The translations under genes were made by a program, and so were the position numbers. This document shows positions 54,875 through 61,812 of a stretch of 64,000 bases of DNA, piece after piece (the stretch's first letter is position 1; every line of letters begins with the position of its first letter). This stretch comes from Planctomycetia bacterium (GTDB lineage Bacteria > Planctomycetota > Planctomycetia > Gemmatales > HRBIN36), in NCBI GenBank assembly GCA_016795155.1, contig JAEUIE010000044.1, positions 124,001 to 188,000 on the forward strand. The letters run 5' to 3'. The notes beneath the pieces were generated by a model. That model saw only the letters and a program-made list of their open reading frames with translations. It was not told the DNA's origin and did no database searches.

Positions 54875-55858
54875 ATGAAAGCCGACGAACAGAATCCAGA
54901 ACCTGTTGCGGAACAAACCCCTGCATTACCCCGACACTTGCAGTTTGATGCAGTACCCTTTCGGCCAGATGGAGGATTCTCAGGACCTGGCTTGATCATG
55001 CTGATGCTTGGCCTGATGGGCGCTGGGATTGCATTGGGAGCACTTGTCCACTTTATTGGACAATGGATTTACCTGGTCATTCTTTTTCCCATCATCATCG
55101 GGTGCATCCTTGGCGGTCTGGGAGCACAACTGATCAAAACAGGCAAGGTTCGATCGCCTTTCATGGCAGGCCTGGCTGGACTATTCGCTGGCATCCTCTG
55201 TTTTCTCACACAACAGTATCTCGATTATCGCCAGTTTCTGGAGCAACGCGATGTAAACCGCCTCGAGTTTCAGGCTATGTTACAGGATAACCCAGTTCTC
55301 AAGCAACTGAAGAACTTGAAACTGAACAATGATCTGAACCTGGCAGTCCTTGCCATGAAAGTGGAAAGCTTTCCAGAATACATCAACTTTCGAGCGACTC
55401 AGGGTATCAAGGTGAAAAAACTGAATCTGGGATACTATGGCACCTATGCCTATTGGATGGTTGAACTACTGATCATCACCGGAATCGTCTTCAGCATGGT
55501 CAGAGCAACGGCTCGCCAGCCATTCTGTCCGTTGACTTACAGTTGGAAAACAGAACGGTGTGGTACGAATTTCCAGATTCCAACCGAATTGGGGACGGAT
55601 GCCATCATTGCTGCATTGCGGGAAGGTGCACTCGGAAAAATATCTGAAGTGAAGTGCCGTGCTGATCTATTGTCAACTGAGAATATGATACCCGTACGCT
55701 TGTACGTGTATGCCAGTCCACAGCATGCGGAACCTTGCACGCTCGATGTGCGTCTGGTCAGTGTGCATGCCAAGCAGGACCAAACGGAAGAAAAAGAACT
55801 GGCCATGGTCACTTACCCTGCCGTGGCATTAGCATCCCTGGAAGCACTGTGCCATTGA
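54875..55858 (+). CDS. membrane protein of unknown function
   Basis: A 327-residue protein. A proline-rich N-terminus (EPVAEQTPALPRHLQ) precedes four or five hydrophobic segments (LIMLMLGLMGAGIALGALV, WIYLVILFPIIIGCILGGL, FMAGLAGLFAGILCFLTQ, a later one at about 190-205). A C-terminal soluble region of about 120 residues contains CRADLLSTENMIPVRLYV. No domain was recognised. It lies between the serine hydrolase and the lipase on the same strand, with short gaps, which may be an operon. Confidence 0.6.
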   Translation: MKADEQNPEPVAEQTPALPRHLQFDAVPFRPDGGFSGPGLIMLMLGLMGAGIALGALVHFIGQWIYLVILFPIIIGCILGGLGAQLIKTGKVRSPFMAGLAGLFAGILCFLTQQYLDYRQFLEQRDVNRLEFQAMLQDNPVLKQLKNLKLNNDLNLAVLAMKVESFPEYINFRATQGIKVKKLNLGYYGTYAYWMVELLIITGIVFSMVRATARQPFCPLTYSWKTERCGTNFQIPTELGTDAIIAALREGALGKISEVKCRADLLSTENMIPVRLYVYASPQHAEPCTLDVRLVSVHAKQDQTEEKELAMVTYPAVALASLEALCH

Positions 55859-55897
55859 GTTGCAAGAGATCAGCGATCTTCACCCTGAGGAACCAGT

Positions 55898-56731
55898 ATG
55901 AGCAGTCGCTTACCTTTCGGCCCGGATCAAAGTGAATTACAAAACGCCCTTTTTCTGGCACATTGTGCCAATGCCGCGTATGAGCGAGGTAAATTCAGCG
56001 ATTATTTACATTATCCGCAAATCGCATTTGATCAGGTAGAGTCATTCGAAGGACCGAACGATACGCAGGGCTTTGTAGGAGCCACCGACCAAGCCATCGT
56101 ATTGGCTTTTCGAGGCACCGAGGCAGACCGCTGGACTGATTGGTGTACCGACCTGAACTCACTGCAAAGATTATGGAACAATTGCCAGGTGCACTCTGGT
56201 TTTTCCCAGGCACATGACGGTGTAGCAAAGCAATATCTGGAAATCATCCGTCGTTTGCGAATGAATCAACAGGCCATATATGTTACCGGTCATAGTCTGG
56301 GTGGCGCACTTTCCATCCTGGCTGGAAAAGTCCTGGCCACCTGCGCTGAAGAAGGGGAAGATTTCAAACCGAATCTGGTCGTGAGTTTTGGTGCTCCCAA
56401 GGTAGGAGATACCCGGTTTGTTTCCACTTATGGAGTAACCCTGCTCCGATTCGTGCACAATGAAGATATCATCCCCCATGTGCCACCCATGGGACAATAC
56501 AGCGATGGAGGCTCTTTACTCTACTTCAAGGCAGATGGATCCCTTTCTTACAACGTCAATGAAATTGCCACGACGTTGAATCGCCTGAAGAATGCAGTAA
56601 CTGCGATCCTGACTGCCAAAGGACGCATCTCCGACCTGGTTCCCAACTGGATTCAGGATCACGTGATGGAACGGTACATCGAAAGATTGACTGCGATGAT
56701 CCAGAAAGAGTCTCTTCAACCCGCCAGTTGA
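55898..56731 (+). CDS. class 3 lipase-like protein
   Basis: A 277-residue alpha/beta-hydrolase. The nucleophile motif GHSLGG (131-136) places the serine at S133. NEDIIPHVPP gives the acidic residue, and WIQDHVMERYIE near the end gives the histidine. This is the lipase_3 pattern of fungal-type lipases found in bacteria. No signal peptide is evident, so it may be cytosolic. The stop of the gene overlaps the minus-strand neighbour by 16 bases. Substrate specificity is unknown. Confidence 0.88.
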   Translation: MSSRLPFGPDQSELQNALFLAHCANAAYERGKFSDYLHYPQIAFDQVESFEGPNDTQGFVGATDQAIVLAFRGTEADRWTDWCTDLNSLQRLWNNCQVHSGFSQAHDGVAKQYLEIIRRLRMNQQAIYVTGHSLGGALSILAGKVLATCAEEGEDFKPNLVVSFGAPKVGDTRFVSTYGVTLLRFVHNEDIIPHVPPMGQYSDGGSLLYFKADGSLSYNVNEIATTLNRLKNAVTAILTAKGRISDLVPNWIQDHVMERYIERLTAMIQKESLQPAS

Positions 56732-58179
56732 GTCGGCGACTCATGATCTTGCCTTGTAGCTGTGGAACTTGATTGTTTCCAGGGAGACAGCCAGTTCAGG
56801 ATTTTCGTAAACCGATCCTGTGACGGCACGATTCTGACTGCACGCACCTCCGATAATGTGGGACGAACGGCCTGCAGAACCAGGAGTGGCAGATACCACA
56901 GAATATAGGTACCACCAGCGTCGGCATACCAGAACTGTACACCAATTATCAGCGTGGCTGACCACGAGATCAACTGCCCGAGTTGCTTGGGATGTGGCCA
57001 GAAAGCTGAAGTGATCATCAGGGCGATAAAAGCAATAAAAAGCGGAATGCGATATGCCGCGTGAAGGGAAACGGTGTTCCACAATCCATCTGCTGTCGGC
57101 TTGATCGCAAACTTCCAAGCCTGCCATTCGGCTAACATCCACGCTGTATCCCAGGCTTGCCCTAATCCTGCGAAGATCGATAGAAAAACTGCAAACAATA
57201 GGATGATTGAGAAATATGCCAGAAGAAACCGGCCATGCCCGCGTCGAAAGTAAAAACCAATCCAGGCAGGTAACAGGATGAAGGGATAAAAACCAAACCC
57301 TGTTCCCAATCCGAGAAACAGCCCTGCCAGGATCGGCGAGCGGTACCAGGTGATAGCCAGCACAATAAACATTGATGCCACCACCTGGGATGGGTTATGC
57401 ATCAGGATGGCGGTGTAAGGCATGAGAAGATACAGCAATGCAGCGGCTACGCCGATTGTCAGATTCCTGAAATGCAACCAGCCGATCAGCATCAAGTGTA
57501 CTACCAAAATAGCATGACAGGTTAATGCTACTGAGTTGAGAAAATGATCTGAATTAATCATCTGTATCAGCATGTGCACGATGAGTGTCTCGTTCTGCTG
57601 GCCAGGTACTCCCCGCCAGGCAGGCAATACTGATTTAACTCCCATCACCAGCAGCATCACCAGACACAGCCATATCATGCCGCCTGTTGTGACATTGCAG
57701 CGGAATTCACTCCGCTGTTCCAAACCTAGATCCAGCAGACATCGAAGCAGGAGCAAAGCGCTGACGATCAGCAACCAGAAATACGCTTGCCAGATTTCCT
57801 GATGCTGAAAACCGAAATGTCGTAACCATTTGGCATTGGTCCGAGTAGCCTGCTCGCCACCGGCAGTCAGCGGAAGTGTATAATTCACTGGCTGAACCTG
57901 TGCGGTAGCCAGTCGCATCATGCAATCGGCGTGCAACAATACCAACTGGTTTTCGTTCCCCCAGAGACGCTGCTGATCATCTCGCCTTTCCTGGCTTCCC
58001 CGAAGAAAAAGCATCGGAATGGTCAGTAGCAGCAAAAGCAGTAGATCCCAGTGTCGCCAGTGCCAGGGTCTGGTAAATCGCACGAAGAGCATCACAATCA
58101 GTACCAGCACCATGCAGGACCAGGTGACAGCGTTTGGCAGACTGATATGTTGCGCCAGTGCAACAAATTCCGAAATCAT
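56716..58179 (-). CDS. large multi-pass membrane protein, possible GT-C glycosyltransferase
   Basis: A 487-residue protein with about ten to twelve hydrophobic segments. Its layout (short cytoplasmic start, a large loop at about 70-130, later clusters such as LLAYFSIILLFAVFLSIFAGLG) is like GT-C type mannosyl- or arabinosyltransferases and O-antigen polymerase-like proteins, but no decisive motif was identified. It is divergent from the 905-residue gene. The basic tail contains no clear domain. Confidence 0.5.
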   Translation of the reverse strand: MISEFVALAQHISLPNAVTWSCMVLVLIVMLFVRFTRPWHWRHWDLLLLLLLTIPMLFLRGSQERRDDQQRLWGNENQLVLLHADCMMRLATAQVQPVNYTLPLTAGGEQATRTNAKWLRHFGFQHQEIWQAYFWLLIVSALLLLRCLLDLGLEQRSEFRCNVTTGGMIWLCLVMLLVMGVKSVLPAWRGVPGQQNETLIVHMLIQMINSDHFLNSVALTCHAILVVHLMLIGWLHFRNLTIGVAAALLYLLMPYTAILMHNPSQVVASMFIVLAITWYRSPILAGLFLGLGTGFGFYPFILLPAWIGFYFRRGHGRFLLAYFSIILLFAVFLSIFAGLGQAWDTAWMLAEWQAWKFAIKPTADGLWNTVSLHAAYRIPLFIAFIALMITSAFWPHPKQLGQLISWSATLIIGVQFWYADAGGTYILWYLPLLVLQAVRPTLSEVRAVRIVPSQDRFTKILNWLSPWKQSSSTATRQDHESPTQLAG

Positions 58180-58296
58180 GCGACACTCTGTTGAGTGGAA
58201 TTAACCTGAGTGCAGACGCATATGAAGTGTTTCGGGTCGGATTCCACGGTAAGCGTTTTTTGGCGCTGACCGTACCGAATCACCGCTCGGATTCTT

Positions 58297-58325
58297 TTGC
58301 GAGCTCTCATAGCTCAGATTATACT
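58297..58325 (+). promoter_or_regulatory. candidate sigma-70 promoter of the 905-residue gene
   Basis: TTGCGA, 17 bases, TATACT, about 90 bases before the ATG at 58416. Prediction from motif only; it lies in the gap between divergent genes. Confidence 0.45.
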
Positions 58326-58415
58326 CAGGATTTATGCGAGTTTCGCCTGCAGAATGGCTACAATAGCGTGAATCCTGTTGAACACTACCGATCTTGACGG
58401 CAAGGAGCGATCCCG

Positions 58416-61133
58416 ATGCAATCGACATGGGGCCCACGTATCTTCTGGCTGGTGGTTTTCGTCATAGCCGGGCTTGGTGTCTATGCTTTCTTTTATGACC
58501 CGGCAGACGATCTGGGACGTATCGGATATGTCGCCCCTTTGACTAATATGGTCAGCATTCGACCTGATACCTATGGTGCAGAACTCCATCTCGGATTAAA
58601 AGACCGGAAATCATCCTCCTGGAAAGGCGACATCAAGCTGGCGAAAGGCAAGTTGTTGCAACTCTATTTGTTGCAGGCTGGTCCATCTTCCACTATTTCT
58701 GCTGCCAGTTTCGATTGTGTCTCTGAATTTTCCGAAGATGACCAACGACCGGTTGTTTTGCGAATCGTTTATCAAGCACCCGCTGACGATACTCTGATAC
58801 TCACTATCAATCAGCAGACCCAGAAGATTCCCCAGGCTGATCTCACACAAGGCAAACAACTCGATCTGCAGGATGGTACGGTGCGTCTGAATATACAACC
58901 TCCTCAACAACTTTTCGAAAATGACACCTCGACAGACGACTGGTATCCGCAAACCATCCGCGATAGCCAGGGAAACGATTACCTTCTCTACCTGAACAGT
59001 GAACGCAGCAAAGGCATCGATGTGAATGGCGCTATAAATGGCAGCTTTGAGACTCTCGAATCTCCTATCACTGGGGTCACCCTGCGAATCAGTCGCTTTC
59101 AGGATGGTGCCTGGCAGTATTCGGAAGCGGTGACTTCCCGCCTGGAAACGTGCCTGGATCCGGTCATTGCCATTGATCCATCAGGACGTATTTACGTTGC
59201 CTGGGCACAACGAGAACTGGATGGCTGGGATATTTATTACCAGTTTCGCGACGTCGGATTAAGCTGGTCCAAACCGGTAAAGCTTACCTCCAAAGCTGGT
59301 TCCTGTCAGCAGCTGGTCGCCCAGACTGATTCACTAGGCAAAGTCTGGCTCGCCTGGCAAACCTGGATGGATAATCATTATGACATCATGGCAGCAGTGA
59401 TCAATGATGAGAAGCATGCCTGGAAATCACCCGGTCCACTCGCAGATCATCCGCAGGACTGTGAAGGGCGATGGTTCCCGGCACTGGCAGCAGATCGCCA
59501 GGGGAATCTGTTTGCGGCATGGTCTGTGTTCCGCAATGGTAACTTCGTGATCGAAGCGGTGAAAGTGCATGAAAACAAACCAAAAAGCCACCCTGTTTAT
59601 CTCTCTGAGGCGGGTAGAAATGCCTTACGCCCAGCACTGGCCTGTGATGCGAATAACCTTCTTTGGGTGGCCTACGAAGAGAGCGAAACCGTTAGTGGCT
59701 TTGGCAACGCTCAGTTGCCAACTTCTTCGATAAGGATTCGGACTCTACGTCAAGACGGTTCACTCGACGAAAGACCACTGATCAAGACTCCATCCGTACT
59801 AAAAGGCATCATCCAGAAAAACCGCTGTTACCGCCCACATCTTTCCTTCTCCAGCAGCAATATGCCCGTTGTTGGATTTCAAACACCCGGCGGATTGTAT
59901 GCATCGTACTGGACCTCTTCGGGTTGGGCTGAACCCATCGCACTGAGCACAGGGAACAAGAATCCCTTCTCTCACTCCCTTGTCTTGCATCAGGCAAATC
60001 ATCTCGTTGGCCTGGAGGAAGTGGTTGATAGCAAAGGTCGAGTGCGATTATCCTTCGCCTCGCAACCTGTCGTGTTAAATGCTCTGGAGATTCCCCCTGC
60101 GCCTGGTACCAAAGCTGTGGAATCCAAATCAGAGAATCCCTGGAAAGCTTTTTCAGAACTGGCCCGATTGTTCCGTAAGCGATCTGATGACTTGATTCTC
60201 AGCAAACGCTACCTGCTACGAGGTTTGACACTTCTTCCTGAAGGCGTTGCTGCACTTGGATATGATCCCTGGTTGATGGCAGCCTTAGCCACAGAACAGG
60301 CCTTATATGACTGGGTCATCATCCCCAATCTGGAACAGGTACCACTGGTCCGACAATGGGAAAATGCATTGAGGGCCCATGCCATTAACCAAACTTCTGA
60401 TCGCAATTTTCTGGTTGGCTATTATCGCCCGCTCGCAGGTCAGCGTGAACCGCTGCTGCACATCGACACTAAAAAAGATGAGTGGCCGCTGCCTCCCATT
60501 ACCCGCCTCGATGATTTCCGAAAACCCAATGACAAGCCGGTGCGTATCAGCCAGTTGCAGACTACGGATCGCAATATGATTCGACAGTATGTTAATCAGC
60601 GACAAAGGCTCGGGTTCTCTCTGACCGAAGAATGGCAACAACTCGCCACCCAAACGCAGCCCACTTCCGGCGACTCCCTGAGCGAATCTCTGGAAAGTGT
60701 TTTATTGCCCTTGTGGCGTCCAAGTGAACGCGCAGGCAGCGCAAAACCACTTGCCATGCGCGTCGTCGCCATGGCTAATGGAAAATCGTACGATCATCTG
60801 CTGGAAGCATTGCGGGAACGACATTTCTACATGGCTACCGATGACATCTATTTACAGGTTCGCTGCGGTAAAAACCTGCCTGGCGATATCTTTCAGTCAT
60901 CGTTCAGACCAACAATCAGCCTTATCGCACAGGGTACCAGCAAACTGCAATCTGTCGAAATCTGGCAGGACAACAAAATGGTCAAGAATGAAACCCCACC
61001 CGGGCAGGCTTCCATTCTCGAGTACACCAGCAACGTTGCTGACAGACAATGGCACAGTTATTCCGCTCGCATAGTGCAGGAATCAGGCGCAGAAGCCATC
61101 GTGCAACCATTCTGGATCAGGTATATACCTTAA
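58416..61133 (+). CDS. membrane-anchored BNR protein with CehA/McbA-like C-terminal domain
   Basis: A 905-residue protein. AAGGAG lies eight bases before the ATG. One N-terminal membrane segment (about 8-28) anchors an otherwise exported protein. A region of repeated beta strands (about 245-430, with IDPSGRIYVAWAQRELDGWD, GKVWLAWQTWMDNHYD, LFAAWSVFRNGNF) looks like BNR/propeller repeats. The last 120 residues (from about 785: LLEALRERHFYMATDDIYL, PTISLIAQGTSKLQSVEIW) match the C-terminal beta domain of CehA/McbA-type PHP hydrolases. No PHP metal motif is seen before it. Function unknown. Confidence 0.7.
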   Translation: MQSTWGPRIFWLVVFVIAGLGVYAFFYDPADDLGRIGYVAPLTNMVSIRPDTYGAELHLGLKDRKSSSWKGDIKLAKGKLLQLYLLQAGPSSTISAASFDCVSEFSEDDQRPVVLRIVYQAPADDTLILTINQQTQKIPQADLTQGKQLDLQDGTVRLNIQPPQQLFENDTSTDDWYPQTIRDSQGNDYLLYLNSERSKGIDVNGAINGSFETLESPITGVTLRISRFQDGAWQYSEAVTSRLETCLDPVIAIDPSGRIYVAWAQRELDGWDIYYQFRDVGLSWSKPVKLTSKAGSCQQLVAQTDSLGKVWLAWQTWMDNHYDIMAAVINDEKHAWKSPGPLADHPQDCEGRWFPALAADRQGNLFAAWSVFRNGNFVIEAVKVHENKPKSHPVYLSEAGRNALRPALACDANNLLWVAYEESETVSGFGNAQLPTSSIRIRTLRQDGSLDERPLIKTPSVLKGIIQKNRCYRPHLSFSSSNMPVVGFQTPGGLYASYWTSSGWAEPIALSTGNKNPFSHSLVLHQANHLVGLEEVVDSKGRVRLSFASQPVVLNALEIPPAPGTKAVESKSENPWKAFSELARLFRKRSDDLILSKRYLLRGLTLLPEGVAALGYDPWLMAALATEQALYDWVIIPNLEQVPLVRQWENALRAHAINQTSDRNFLVGYYRPLAGQREPLLHIDTKKDEWPLPPITRLDDFRKPNDKPVRISQLQTTDRNMIRQYVNQRQRLGFSLTEEWQQLATQTQPTSGDSLSESLESVLLPLWRPSERAGSAKPLAMRVVAMANGKSYDHLLEALRERHFYMATDDIYLQVRCGKNLPGDIFQSSFRPTISLIAQGTSKLQSVEIWQDNKMVKNETPPGQASILEYTSNVADRQWHSYSARIVQESGAEAIVQPFWIRYIP

Positions 61134-61256
61134 AAGGTTCTTTTTGGGTTAAGATTCCAATCATCCTTGTCTTTTCGCATCATTACAAAACACAGGCATG
61201 GAAAGCTGTTCCACAACTACCATCCAAAAATCATGACAAAAATGTAAATGATATGC

Positions 61257-61284
61257 TTGACCGTCGTTTTTGAAGGACTATCTT
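61257..61284 (+). promoter_or_regulatory. candidate promoter of the feo operon
   Basis: TTGACC, 16 bases, TATCTT, with the Fur-like box beginning 15 bases past the -10 box. The match is moderate. Confidence 0.4.
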
Positions 61285-61298
61285 ATAGATATGCGTAA

Positions 61299-61313
61299 TG
61301 AGATTCAGTCTCA
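61299..61313 (+). promoter_or_regulatory. Fur-like box
   Basis: TGAGATTCAGTCTCA, an inverted repeat of the 7-1-7 layout with arms TGAGA and TCTCA. It lies 19 bases before the first feoA start and past the candidate -10 box, where a Fur repressor would block transcription. Confidence 0.6.
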
Positions 61314-61331
61314 ATAACAAAAGACTTGCAC

Positions 61332-61577
61332 ATGTTGCCTCTTGAATGTCTGCAATGCAACGAGAAGGCTGAAGTAGCCGATGTGGTTGGCGATCCATCA
61401 TGGGTTGCGCGTATGGCTGACCTCGGCTTGCATCATGGTGCCCGGGTTCGCATGGTGGCACCAGGTTCACCGTGCATGTTTGAACTGGGCCAGTGCCGAT
61501 TATGTCTGCGAACTGATCAATCCAACTGCATCTATGTGCGCCCACTAAATGAGTTGGAACGTGCTGCCACTTCCTGA
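61332..61577 (+). CDS. feoA: FeoA domain protein, cysteine-rich
   Basis: An 81-residue FeoA (SH3-like) protein that would assist the FeoB transporter. The FeoA pattern MADLGLHHGARVRMVAPG is clear. Unusually it has six cysteines: C6 and C9 in LECLQCNE, C48, C55 and C58 in GQCRLCLR, and C66. Two CxxC pairs could bind a metal or form a redox switch. The ATG at 61332 is preferred over TTG at 61326. It is the first gene of a feoA-feoA-feoB operon. Confidence 0.85.
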   Translation: MLPLECLQCNEKAEVADVVGDPSWVARMADLGLHHGARVRMVAPGSPCMFELGQCRLCLRTDQSNCIYVRPLNELERAATS

Positions 61578-61800
61578 ACTAGCCCTGAACACCCCTGCTA
61601 CCATTACGAGCATGACGGGGTCAGATTACATCACCCAGCGATTGCTTGAACTGGGGCTGCTGGAAGGCGATACCGTTGAGATCATTGGCGTTGCGCCGTT
61701 GGGCGATCCGCTGGAAATCCAAAGTCGACACGGGATCATCAGCCTCCGCCGCAATGAGGCTGCCCGTATCCATGTTGAACCTGCCACTCGTTCTGCTTGA
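61549..61800 (+). CDS. feoA: second FeoA domain protein
   Basis: An 83-residue FeoA protein without cysteines. The pattern ITQRLLELGLLEGDTVEIIGVAPLGDPLEIQ is typical of the family, as is SLRRNEAARIHVE at the end. The ATG at 61549 overlaps the first feoA by 29 bases; GTG at 61561 is a possible later start. FeoB begins 12 bases after the stop, so all three genes are cotranscribed. Confidence 0.88.
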   Translation: MSWNVLPLPELALNTPATITSMTGSDYITQRLLELGLLEGDTVEIIGVAPLGDPLEIQSRHGIISLRRNEAARIHVEPATRSA

Positions 61801-61812
61801 CCCACACCACAC

